Source: Mucilaginibacter hurinus
Lineage (GTDB): Bacteria; Bacteroidota; Bacteroidia; Sphingobacteriales; Sphingobacteriaceae
DNA length: 64,000 nt
Assembly (NCBI RefSeq): GCF_003324525.1
Contig: NZ_QGDC01000002.1
Location: 248,001-312,000, forward strand
Direction of reading: 5' to 3'
In this document: one piece after another, positions 54,788 through 63,145 of the stretch
How positions within the stretch are numbered: position 1 is the first letter of the stretch
Layout of the letters: every line of letters starts with the position of its first letter
Notes under the pieces: generated by a model
The model's database searches: none
Told to the model about the DNA's origin: nothing
The model's input: only the letters and a program-made list of their open reading frames with translations
Program-made: the position numbers and the translations under genes

Positions 54788-54849
54788 CTAACATAATGGA
54801 GTGAATGCTTGCCTCATGCGTTATTTGACGCCTGTTGGCGGAATTATCT

Positions 54850-54857
54850 TAAATTTG
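54850..54857 (+). promoter_or_regulatory. promoter of the DUF1456 gene
   Basis: TAAATTTG is an exact -7 match with TTTG at 54824-54827 at -33 distance (22-nt spacer). The ATG at 54876 lies 18 nt downstream, which favours that start over the GTG or ATG further up. Confidence 0.6.
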
Positions 54858-54875
54858 CCTTATAACACACCAGCG

Positions 54876-55124
54876 ATGAGTAATAACGATATAATGAAAA
54901 AACTGCGGGTAGCTTTAAAATTTACCGACGATGATATTATCAAAGTTTTATCACTGGTTAATTTCAGGATAACTAAAACCGAGATCGGCGCTATTTTTCG
55001 GAACGACGACCACCCGAATTTTAAGCCATGCGGCGACCAGATACTGCGTAACTTTTTAAACGGCTTAATTATTTATAAACGCGGGCCGCGGCCGCCTAAA
55101 ACCGAGGGTAAAGAGCAATCATAA
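54876..55124 (+). CDS. DUF1456 (YehS-like) protein, single repeat
   Basis: This 82-residue protein starts MSNNDIMKKLRVALKF and contains the family repeat TDDDIIKVLSLVNFRITKTE and HPNFKPCGDQILRNFLNGLIIYKRGPR. E. coli YehS carries two such repeats (about 156 residues); here only one is present. Function is unknown. It is followed by a GNAT gene 29 nt later. Confidence 0.8.
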   Translation: MSNNDIMKKLRVALKFTDDDIIKVLSLVNFRITKTEIGAIFRNDDHPNFKPCGDQILRNFLNGLIIYKRGPRPPKTEGKEQS

Positions 55125-55153
55125 TCTGAAAGCAAACTTTCCAATATTAAAAT

Positions 55154-55711
55154 ATGATACGACAGGCCAAACAAGATGACGCCCCCGCTATTGCCCGCCT
55201 GATTATAGCGGCCATGGGCGAGTTGGCGGCAAAGTTTGTAAACGGCACCAATCCGGAACAAGCCATTCCACTTTTTGAAAGGTTTGCCGCACTCCCGGCA
55301 AATCAGTACAGTTATCAGGGCACACTGGTGTATGAAGATGCCCACGGTATATGTGGTATGATAAACGGTTACGACGGTGCATTGCTCCATCAATTACGGG
55401 CGGAATTTTTAAATCATATTAAGTCGGTGTACAACAATCCTTATCATCCCGAGGATGAGACGGGGCCGGGCGAATTTTACATTGACTGCCTGAGCGTTGC
55501 GCCGGTACACCAGGGAAAAGGAATTGGCAGACAATTGCTTTCGGCATTGTGCCAAAGAGCGAAAAGTATGGGGCATAGCACAGCAGGCTTGCTTGTGAAT
55601 AAGGAGAACCCGAGGGCCGAAAAGCTATATCAGACGTTAGGCTTTGCCAAAGTTGGTGATAAGGTACTGTTAGGCACCCTTAATCATCATCTGCAGATCT
55701 CACTGAGTTAA
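55154..55711 (+). CDS. GNAT-family N-acetyltransferase
   Basis: This 185-residue acetyl-CoA-dependent transferase has the pyrophosphate-binding motif in LSVAPVHQGKGIGRQLL (about 118-134) and a downstream NKENPRAEKLYQTLGF, the classic motif B region. The substrate is unknown. It may be co-transcribed with the DUF1456 gene. Confidence 0.9.
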   Translation: MIRQAKQDDAPAIARLIIAAMGELAAKFVNGTNPEQAIPLFERFAALPANQYSYQGTLVYEDAHGICGMINGYDGALLHQLRAEFLNHIKSVYNNPYHPEDETGPGEFYIDCLSVAPVHQGKGIGRQLLSALCQRAKSMGHSTAGLLVNKENPRAEKLYQTLGFAKVGDKVLLGTLNHHLQISLS

Positions 55712-55798
55712 CAACTGTTTCTGTGCGTCAGAATTAATAACCCCAGGAGCTATGTATTACATATCGCACAATTACGCCCGGCGCGTAATCATTAAAAT

Positions 55799-55806
55799 TA
55801 TATTTG
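55799..55806 (+). promoter_or_regulatory. -7 promoter element of the sugar acetyltransferase gene
   Basis: TATATTTG is an exact match 16 nt before the ATG at 55823. Confidence 0.5.
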
Positions 55807-55822
55807 CCCTTAAACTATTTAT

Positions 55823-56377
55823 ATGACCGAAAGAGAGAAAATGGTAAGCGGTATACCCTACCGCGCCACCGACCCTGAATTGGTTGCCATGCGTATGGCG
55901 GTGAAAAAGAAACTGGGGATATATAATCAAACCGGTGTTCATGATGCGCCTGAACAAGCGGCATTGCTAAAGGGGATACTTGGCCACACGGGTGAAAACA
56001 GCTGGATAGAACCTCCCTTTTTTTGCGACTATGGTTTGAACATTAGCGTAGGTAAAGATTTTTATATGAACGTTGACGGTGTGATGCTTGATGTATCCCC
56101 TATTGTAATCGGCGACAATGTGATGTGCGGCCCTAAAGTGCAGATACTTAGTGCTACCCATGCTCTTGACTCACACGAACGCAACTTTTCGGGTACGGAG
56201 TTAGGTAAGCCGGTAACTATTGGTAGCCGCGTATGGCTGGGTGCAGGTGTCATTGTTTGTCCGGGAGTAACTATTGGCGATGAGGCAGTAATTGGTGCAG
56301 GCAGTGTGGTTACCCGCGATATCCCGCCGCGGGTTTTTGCAGCAGGAAATCCCTGCAGGGTAATAAAGGATATCTAA
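55823..56377 (+). CDS. maltose/galactoside O-acetyltransferase family (hexapeptide repeat)
   Basis: This 184-residue enzyme has an N-terminal Mac domain (TEREKMVSGIPYRATDPEL) and then a left-handed beta-helix of hexapeptide repeats (VIGDNVMCGPKVQI, VWLGAGVIVCPGVTIGDEAVIGAGSVV) ending VFAAGNPCRVIKDI. The catalytic His is in SATHALD. It acetylates a sugar from acetyl-CoA; the acceptor is unknown. It converges with the GH92 gene (5 nt apart). Confidence 0.93.
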   Translation: MTEREKMVSGIPYRATDPELVAMRMAVKKKLGIYNQTGVHDAPEQAALLKGILGHTGENSWIEPPFFCDYGLNISVGKDFYMNVDGVMLDVSPIVIGDNVMCGPKVQILSATHALDSHERNFSGTELGKPVTIGSRVWLGAGVIVCPGVTIGDEAVIGAGSVVTRDIPPRVFAAGNPCRVIKDI

Positions 56378-56382
56378 CCTGT

Positions 56383-58773
56383 TTAATTAAGTCCCCACAC
56401 CTTATTGGGTTCACTGCCCATTTCCAGCTCCAGTAAACCTCCGGCCGTTATATCTGCGTGATCAATGTAGCAACGAGAATAGTTCTTTCCATTTAATTTA
56501 GCGCTTTGGATGTAAACGTTTTGTGGCGAATTATTATTAGCCACAATGGTAAATGTTTTCCCTTTGGCGTATTTAGGGTCAAGCAGTATACTCACCTTAT
56601 TAAACACCGGGCTGGTTATCTCATATCTAGTATCACCGGGGGCTATAGGATGGAAACCGCTTGCCGCCAGCACATACCAGGCAGACGTTTGTCCCATATC
56701 ATCATTACCAACCAAGCCCTCTACCTTATTATGATATGCACGGCTGCAAACAGCTCGCGACCATTTTTGAGTAAGCCAGGGCGACCCCATGCGGTTGAAC
56801 AGGAAAGGCACATGGTGTACAGGTTCATTGGCATGATTGTAATAATCGTTCCACACAAAGTTATCCGGAGACTTTTCGAACATATTAACCAGGTCTGCTG
56901 TAGCTTTGTCTTTTCCTCCCATCAGCTCAATCATCCCCGGCACATCATGCGGTACAAACCAGCCTTGCTGATACGGGTTACTTTCTACCGAACCAAAAAA
57001 ATGCTGCAGGCGGCCATGCTCTGGCATTTTCTCCCAGCTACCGTCCTCCTTTTTGGGTCTGAACCAATTGGTTTCGGCATCCCATATATTCCTATAGCTT
57101 TGCGACCGTTTGAGGTATTTAGCCTCATCATCTTTTTTACCCAGAAAGCCAGCCATACGAGCCATACACCACTCTGAATAACTAAATTCAAGTGTGTTAG
57201 AAATGCATAAAGGCACGTGCATATAGGCTGTAGCACCCTCGGCAGGATCAGCATAAACGGCGAATCCCCGGTCGCCGTTGCCCGAGCGTTCACAAGTGTT
57301 CACGGCGTATTCATACGCTTTAGGTACGTTGAAATCACGTATACCTTTTGCATAAGCATCGGTAATTACAGATACCGCCGGGTTACCCACCATGCAACCG
57401 CTGTAAGCGTTTACAATTTCCCAGCGTTCAAGGTAATGCTTACCGCTTTCATCTGCCAGTTCCACCAGTGAATTTATCATATCGTTAACAACCCGTGGGT
57501 TGATAATACTTTGCAACGGGAACTGGCTCCTGAAAACATCCCAGCCACTAAAAATAGTACGTTTGGTGTAAGCCGTTGATTGGTGCAGTTTGTTATCGCC
57601 ACCTATAAAATTTCCGTTTACGTCAGTTGTCGTGCGCGGATCAAGCAAAGTATGATAAAGTGCAGTATAAAAAACAGTCTTATCATCTTCCGAACCACCG
57701 GCTACCGTCATCTTACTCAATTCGTCATTCCACGATTTACTTAGCTGCTGGTGGACACGATCAAAATTCCAATCTTTAATTTCCGCGTTAAGGTTTTGTT
57801 TGGCGCCCGCCACATCTACCAACGAAAACCCAACCTTCATATAAACCTGCTCTTTAGCCCTGCTGGCAAACTCCGTATAAAATCCAAGGTGTTTTCCTTC
57901 TTTCTCTTTAACCCCCTTAAGTATAGCAGCGTTTATCACCCGCTCTACATAATTATCCTTTACTATATCTTTCCCCTTGCGTCCCCATCCGTCCGGGATA
58001 TCAGCGCTCCACACCCCAAAATTTTTTAACGGCTTGCTGAATTGCGCATAAAAATGCAGGGTATAACTGGTTTTTCCGTCACCGTCACCAAAGCCGCCGC
58101 CATCGGGAGTACACCTAATCCAACCTTGTATGGTATGGCTATCAACAACCTTAATGTATTGTTTAACCGATGTGCCTAAAACTCTTTTAGCCAAATCAAT
58201 TTGGATGCGCGATTGGTTATTTTCAGGAAATGTAAATCGCATAATACCGCTGTGCGGCGCAACGGTCATTTCAGCGCGTACCTGGTAGTCATCCAGTAAA
58301 ACAGAATAATACCCGGCTGATGCTTTCTCGTTCTTTTTTGAGTATGACGAGCGCCACCCTTCGGTCGGGGTTTTTACGCGGCCCGCAAAAGTCTTCATTT
58401 TTCCGGTGGTAGGCATTACCAAAAAATTACCGAAGTCGCCCCCCCAGCCTGTACCGCTCATGTGCATTACCGCAAAGCCTTCAACACTTTGATGCTCATA
58501 ACTGTAACCGCCCTCGCAGCTGTAACCCGCGGCATTGCCTCCTATGGTAACCGTATTGGGGTTAAATTGAACCAGGCCAAAAGGACTGGCAGCACCGGGA
58601 TAAGTTTTGCCGGGAAATTCATTCTTTGGGTCGCGCCCCTCACGTGCGGTGGTGCCAATGAAAGGATTGACATAGTCAACAGGTTGTTTAGGTGCAGGTT
58701 TTTTATCTACTGAAAATCCAGGCAATATAATCAAGGCCGGCGCCATCGCGGCTAAAAGGTACTTTTTTAACAT
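56383..58773 (-). CDS. GH92-family alpha-mannosidase
   Basis: This 796-residue secreted glycoside hydrolase starts at the ATG at 58773, which gives a signal peptide ending near LPGFS (about 21). The N-domain contains VDYVNPFIGT and GGNAAGYSCEGGYSYEHQSVEGFAVMHMSGTG. The catalytic (alpha/alpha) domain has TIFSGWDVFRSQFPL and FVWNDYYNHANEPVHHVPFLFN, plus GNDDMGQTSAWYV. The family hydrolyses alpha-mannosides (N-glycan or yeast mannan) with calcium. No SusCD pair is near it, so it is not part of a visible utilisation locus. Confidence 0.93.
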   Translation of the reverse strand: MLKKYLLAAMAPALIILPGFSVDKKPAPKQPVDYVNPFIGTTAREGRDPKNEFPGKTYPGAASPFGLVQFNPNTVTIGGNAAGYSCEGGYSYEHQSVEGFAVMHMSGTGWGGDFGNFLVMPTTGKMKTFAGRVKTPTEGWRSSYSKKNEKASAGYYSVLLDDYQVRAEMTVAPHSGIMRFTFPENNQSRIQIDLAKRVLGTSVKQYIKVVDSHTIQGWIRCTPDGGGFGDGDGKTSYTLHFYAQFSKPLKNFGVWSADIPDGWGRKGKDIVKDNYVERVINAAILKGVKEKEGKHLGFYTEFASRAKEQVYMKVGFSLVDVAGAKQNLNAEIKDWNFDRVHQQLSKSWNDELSKMTVAGGSEDDKTVFYTALYHTLLDPRTTTDVNGNFIGGDNKLHQSTAYTKRTIFSGWDVFRSQFPLQSIINPRVVNDMINSLVELADESGKHYLERWEIVNAYSGCMVGNPAVSVITDAYAKGIRDFNVPKAYEYAVNTCERSGNGDRGFAVYADPAEGATAYMHVPLCISNTLEFSYSEWCMARMAGFLGKKDDEAKYLKRSQSYRNIWDAETNWFRPKKEDGSWEKMPEHGRLQHFFGSVESNPYQQGWFVPHDVPGMIELMGGKDKATADLVNMFEKSPDNFVWNDYYNHANEPVHHVPFLFNRMGSPWLTQKWSRAVCSRAYHNKVEGLVGNDDMGQTSAWYVLAASGFHPIAPGDTRYEITSPVFNKVSILLDPKYAKGKTFTIVANNNSPQNVYIQSAKLNGKNYSRCYIDHADITAGGLLELEMGSEPNKVWGLN

Positions 58774-58923
58774 GATAGAGTTTATTAATTGGCTGCCTGG
58801 TTGACCATGCAATTATAGGCATTAATAAAGCCGTCGAATGTAAAAAAGTTGTTTAAAAATAGCTCCTGCTAATTAAGTAATTATTAAACATTCGGAAAAC
58901 CTATTTGCAAACAAATATATACC

Positions 58924-59268
58924 CTAATAATCATCGTCCTCATCTCCAAATATTCCGGCGGCAGCATTGTATGCTGCCTGTAGTTCTGAAAAGGCGTGCA
59001 TGTCCCTTTTTTCGCGTGTAATTTTCATACCTGTTTGGTAGGTATGTATAGCATCGTCTTTGCGGTTTAGGGCTTCATATAGCTTGCCCAGATGATAATA
59101 GGTTCCGGTATAATTAGGGTGGTTATTTACCAGGTCTTCATAGTAGTTCAGCGCTTTGTCCGTTTCGTTTAACCTAAGGTATTCAGTGGCCAGCGCATAC
59201 TTTAAAAATTCGTCGTTAGGCTCGTTTTTTATAAATTCCAATAGCTTCTCTAATCTGCCTGTCTGCAT
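58924..59268 (-). CDS. small TPR protein
   Basis: This 114-residue cytosolic protein has two to three TPR units (FLKYALATEYLRLNETDKALNYYEDLV, YYHLGKLYEALNRKDDAIHTY) and a very acidic C-terminus (DEDDDY). It is divergent from etfB with a 45-nt shared upstream region, so it may serve in the same process. The function is otherwise unknown. Confidence 0.75.
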   Translation of the reverse strand: MQTGRLEKLLEFIKNEPNDEFLKYALATEYLRLNETDKALNYYEDLVNNHPNYTGTYYHLGKLYEALNRKDDAIHTYQTGMKITREKRDMHAFSELQAAYNAAAGIFGDEDDDY

Positions 59269-59290
59269 TTTAAACTCGGTGTTTTTTAAT

Positions 59291-59298
59291 TAAATTTG
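59291..59298 (+). promoter_or_regulatory. -7 promoter element of etfBA
   Basis: TAAATTTG is an exact match 15 nt before the ATG at 59314; it also excludes the longer frame beginning at 59296. Confidence 0.55.
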
Positions 59299-59313
59299 CA
59301 AAAACCTATTTCT

Positions 59314-60051
59314 ATGAAAATTCTGGTATGCATTAGTAATGTTCCTGATACCACAACAAAAATAACCTTTACTGATAATAACACGCAATTTAATAGCAAC
59401 GGCGTGCAGTTTATTATAAATCCTTACGACGAGATAGCTTTGGCCCGAGCCATTGAATTAACCGAAGGTGATAAAGGTACAGTAACTGTTATCAACGTGG
59501 GCGAAGCGAATACCGAGGCTACCATACGTAAAGCTTTGGCCATAGGCGCTACTGACGCCGTACGCATTAATGCAAAGCCGCATGACGCATTGTTTGTGGC
59601 CAACCAGATTGCCGAATACGTAAAGCAAAATCCTTTCGACCTGGTATTAACCGGACGCGAATCTATTGACTACAACGGTTCGAAGGTTGCAGGTATGTTG
59701 GGCGAGTTGCTGGGCCTGCCATCTGTTTCTATTATCAAGAAGATAGAGTTAGACGGTAACAGCGCTACTATTGAACGCGAAATAGAAGGCGGCAAAGAAG
59801 TGCTGAATGTTCCGCTGCCGGTGGTTGCCGGTACCGCCGAGGGCGTGGCCGAACCAAAAATACCCAATATGCGCGGCATCATGTCTGCCCGTACCAAACC
59901 ATTAGTAATTGTTGACCCGGTTGACGTACAGCTTACATCAGGCATTGTTAGTTATGAAACCCCTGCCCCGCGCGGCCAGGTAACTTTGATACCGGCCGAT
60001 GATGCCGCTAAACTGGTGGATTTACTGCATACCGAAGCCAGGGTGATATAA
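59314..60051 (+). CDS. etfB: electron transfer flavoprotein, beta subunit
   Basis: This 245-residue protein begins KILVCISNVPDTTTKITFTD and contains NPYDEIALARAIEL and the DLVLTGRESIDYNGSKVAGMLGELL motif. It carries AMP and, with EtfA, accepts electrons from acyl-CoA dehydrogenases and passes them to the quinone pool. The etfA gene follows after 38 nt. Confidence 0.95.
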   Translation: MKILVCISNVPDTTTKITFTDNNTQFNSNGVQFIINPYDEIALARAIELTEGDKGTVTVINVGEANTEATIRKALAIGATDAVRINAKPHDALFVANQIAEYVKQNPFDLVLTGRESIDYNGSKVAGMLGELLGLPSVSIIKKIELDGNSATIEREIEGGKEVLNVPLPVVAGTAEGVAEPKIPNMRGIMSARTKPLVIVDPVDVQLTSGIVSYETPAPRGQVTLIPADDAAKLVDLLHTEARVI

Positions 60052-60089
60052 TCAAAACATTTAGCCAGATTTTTACTTAACACAATAAT

Positions 60090-61067
60090 ATGCCGGTTTT
60101 ACTATATGCAGAAAGCGCCGATGGACTGTTCAAAAAATCCATTTTTGAGACGGCGAGTTATGCACGTGCTGTTGCTGACCAGAATAACACTTCGCTCACC
60201 GCTATATCAATTGGCGATGTGGGTACCGACGAATTAGCACTATTGGGGAAATACGGTGCTGACAAAGTGCTTAACGTATCAAACGCCAAATTAAAAAACT
60301 TTGTTAACCAGGCATACGCCTCGGTTATCGCCGAAGCGGCTAAAAATGAGAATGCAGACATCGTAGTGTTATCTAACTCATTTTCGGGTCGCGGTTTGGC
60401 GCCACGCATTGGGGTAAAGTTAAGCGCCGGCGTAATAGATGGAGCAGTATCATTACCTGACCAAAAAGATGGCAAGTTTATCGTTAAAAAAACTGCTTTT
60501 TCAGGTAAAGCCTTCGCTATCACCGAGTTGACATCAGCCAATAAAGTGATCGCTTTAACGCCCAATACATACAAACTTGTAGAAAAAAATGCGCCCGGCA
60601 GCGTACAAGATTTTTCGCCGGAAATCAGTGAAGCTGATTTTACAGCTACAATTAAAGAAATAATCCGTTCAGCAGAAAAAGTATCTCTCCCGGATGCGGA
60701 GATAGTGGTATCAGCCGGACGCGGCATAAAAGGCCCGGAAAACTGGAGTATGATTGAGGAACTGGCTGATTTACTGGGCGCGGCAACTGCGTGCTCAAAG
60801 CCGGTATCTGATGCAGGCTGGCGCCCGCATAGTGAACACGTTGGCCAAACCGGCATAGCTGTAAGTCCGAATTTGTATATTGCGATAGGAATTTCAGGTG
60901 CCATACAGCACCTGGCAGGCATTAGCGCATCAAAAGTTATCGTTGTAATAAACAAAGATCCTGAAGCACCGTTTTTCAAGGTAGCCGACTACGGCATTGT
61001 AGGCGATGCATTTGAAGTAGTACCAAAATTAATTGAAGCTGTAAAACAACATAAAGCCATAGCGTAA
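60090..61067 (+). CDS. etfA: electron transfer flavoprotein, alpha subunit
   Basis: This 325-residue FAD-binding subunit has the C-terminal signature: SAGRGIKGPENWSMIEELA, a GAATACSKPVSDAGWRPHSEHVGQTG block, and ISGAIQHLAGISASKVIVVINKDPEAPFF. It pairs with EtfB. The next gene (bifunctional-nuclease family) starts 21 nt downstream and may belong to the same transcript. Confidence 0.96.
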   Translation: MPVLLYAESADGLFKKSIFETASYARAVADQNNTSLTAISIGDVGTDELALLGKYGADKVLNVSNAKLKNFVNQAYASVIAEAAKNENADIVVLSNSFSGRGLAPRIGVKLSAGVIDGAVSLPDQKDGKFIVKKTAFSGKAFAITELTSANKVIALTPNTYKLVEKNAPGSVQDFSPEISEADFTATIKEIIRSAEKVSLPDAEIVVSAGRGIKGPENWSMIEELADLLGAATACSKPVSDAGWRPHSEHVGQTGIAVSPNLYIAIGISGAIQHLAGISASKVIVVINKDPEAPFFKVADYGIVGDAFEVVPKLIEAVKQHKAIA

Positions 61068-61088
61068 TTGAGTGTGATGGGTAACAAC

Positions 61089-61688
61089 ATGAAAAAAATT
61101 GAACTGGATATTGTGGGGCTTTCATACAGCCAAACACAGTCTGGCGCGTATGCATTGGTTTTAGGCGAGATAAAAGGCCGCCGCCGGCTGCCAATCATCA
61201 TTGGCAGTTTTGAAGCCCAGGCTATAGCGATAGAGATAGAAAAGATGACGCCAAGCCGTCCTTTGACCCATGATCTTTTCAAAAGCTTTGCACAGGCTTA
61301 TAACCTTAGCATACAGGAAATTATTATATATAACCTGGTCGACGGCATATTTTATGCCAAGCTAATTTGCTCTGACGGTAAAAAAACCACTGAAATTGAT
61401 GCACGCACTTCTGATGCCATAGCTATTTCGGTACGATTTAACTGCCCTATTTATACCTATGAATTTATCCTGTCAACCGCAGGCATCGTTATAGAGGGTA
61501 ATGATTTTGTATATCTTGAGAACATAAACGAGACACCTGAGGAAAAGGCACCGGTATCAAGTGCTGGAAGCTTTGCCTCTTTAAGTGATGATGAACTAAA
61601 AACCCGCCTGCAGGAAGCACTCGCTGAAGAAGCGTATGAAAAAGCGGCTAAAATACGTGATGAACTAAACCGCAGAAAAGCTTCGTGA
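61089..61688 (+). CDS. bifunctional nuclease family (DUF151) protein with C-terminal UVR motif
   Basis: This is a 199-residue protein. The ATG at 61089 gives the usual MKKIELDIVGLSYSQ start; 61077 is also possible. The DUF151 domain (about 1-135) contains GAYALVLGE, LPIIIGSFEAQAIAIEIE and IDARTSDAIAISVRFNCPIY. It is followed by a UvrB/UvrC-interaction motif (SDDELKTRLQEALAEEAYEKAA and the ARI-type KIRDELNRRK). Family members have weak RNase/DNase activity in plants; the bacterial role is unknown. Confidence 0.9.
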   Translation: MKKIELDIVGLSYSQTQSGAYALVLGEIKGRRRLPIIIGSFEAQAIAIEIEKMTPSRPLTHDLFKSFAQAYNLSIQEIIIYNLVDGIFYAKLICSDGKKTTEIDARTSDAIAISVRFNCPIYTYEFILSTAGIVIEGNDFVYLENINETPEEKAPVSSAGSFASLSDDELKTRLQEALAEEAYEKAAKIRDELNRRKAS

Positions 61689-61853
61689 TCAGCATTCTTT
61701 AATACAGTGTTTGACTTGTTAAGAGCGTTAGCCGTCTCGCCTTCAATGGCCTTACCGGTATAACCAGTCTACAAAAATTACTAAGCCATTCCAAATCCGG
61801 AATCAAAAACCTACATTTAAGCTGTTAACTTGAATCACCTGCTTATTGCAATT

Positions 61854-63134
61854 ATGGAGAGATATACCGGCTTAATTGGTATTGTGTTGATATTAGGCGT
61901 TGCCTTTTTAATGTCTAACAACCGCAAAGCTATAAATTACCGGGTAGTATTATCAGGACTGGCCATCCAATTAGCGCTAGCCGTTTTTATTTTAAAAACT
62001 GATATAGGTAAAAATATTTTTGCGTCTGTTGCCGCAGGCGTTAAAAAGCTGCTATCGTTTTCAGATCACGGTGCCGAGTTTGTTTTTGGGGTTGTAGCTA
62101 ATGAAAACGCACAGTTGGATACGGTTTTTGGGCAGCAATATAATTTCATCTTTTTTTTCAGGGTTATTCCTACCATCGTTTTTGTAGCGGTACTTATAAG
62201 CATATTATATTACCTGGGCATTATGCAGCGCGTGGTAAAAGGTTTTGCCTGGGTGGTTTATAAACTAATGGGTGTAAGCGGCGCCGAAGCGGTATCAAAT
62301 ACCGGAAGCACTTTTTTAGGCCAGGTAGAGGCGCAGATACTGATAAAGCCCTATCTTAAAAATATGACCATGAGCGAGTTGCTGGCATCAATGACAGGCA
62401 GCATGGCGTGCATAGCGGGCGGAATTATGGCCACCTATATAGCATTAGGCGTACCTGCCGAATACTTGCTGGCAGCAAGCGTTATGGCTGCCCCCGGCGC
62501 GCTCGTTATATCAAAAATAGTATGGCCCGAAACACAGGTATCTGAAACTAAAGGCAAAGTGGTGCTGGAGATCAAATCAAAGGATGCGAATTTAGTTGAC
62601 GCTATTGCCAGGGGCGCAAGCGACGGCTTTAAAATTGGCCTGAATGTTATTGCTATGCTTATTGGCTTTATAGCGATAGTAGCGTTGCTTGATCACGTTT
62701 TGGGCGAAATGGGATACTTTTTGGCTACCAAACTGAATTTTTCCCTTAGCTTTATTAACATCGATCTTAAAACATTGAGTTTAAAACAGATATTGGGAGC
62801 TCTCTTCTCAATATTTGCCTGGGCTATGGGTGTGCCATCAAAAGATGTGCAGGCCGCAGGCTCACTGATGGGTACAAAGGTGGTGCTCAATGAATTTGTG
62901 GCGTATCTTGATATGGTGAAAATTCAGTCGACGCTTCACCCCAAGACACTCATTATTACAAGCTTCGCCCTGTGCGGGTTTGCCAACTTCGGGTCGGTGG
63001 CCATACAGGTGGGTGGCATAGGCGAAATGGCGCCCGAGCGGCGATCAGATCTTGCCAAATTAGGCATTAAAGCTTTAATTTGTGGCACCCTTGCCTCCTA
63101 TATGTCGGCTACTATAGCAGGTATATTGATGTAA
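61854..63134 (+). CDS. nupC: NupC-type concentrative nucleoside transporter
   Basis: This is a 426-residue protein; the ATG at 61854 is preferred to a TTG at 61830. It has about eight to ten TM segments with the CNT motifs GVSGAEAVSNTGSTFLGQVEAQILIKPYL, MTGSMACIAGGIMATYIALG and FALCGFANFGSVAIQVGGIGEMAPERRSDL. It imports nucleosides with sodium or protons. TACATTTA near 61812 is a near match to the -7 box. Confidence 0.93.
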   Translation: MERYTGLIGIVLILGVAFLMSNNRKAINYRVVLSGLAIQLALAVFILKTDIGKNIFASVAAGVKKLLSFSDHGAEFVFGVVANENAQLDTVFGQQYNFIFFFRVIPTIVFVAVLISILYYLGIMQRVVKGFAWVVYKLMGVSGAEAVSNTGSTFLGQVEAQILIKPYLKNMTMSELLASMTGSMACIAGGIMATYIALGVPAEYLLAASVMAAPGALVISKIVWPETQVSETKGKVVLEIKSKDANLVDAIARGASDGFKIGLNVIAMLIGFIAIVALLDHVLGEMGYFLATKLNFSLSFINIDLKTLSLKQILGALFSIFAWAMGVPSKDVQAAGSLMGTKVVLNEFVAYLDMVKIQSTLHPKTLIITSFALCGFANFGSVAIQVGGIGEMAPERRSDLAKLGIKALICGTLASYMSATIAGILM

Positions 63135-63145
63135 CTGAATGTTAG

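Noticed and set aside
56506..57177. A 223-codon frame antisense to the GH92 gene.
   Set aside because: Shadow frame inside a well-recognised mannosidase.
60158..60979. A 273-codon frame antisense to etfA.
   Set aside because: It overlaps a strongly conserved gene completely; Ser/Ala-rich shadow with no family likeness.
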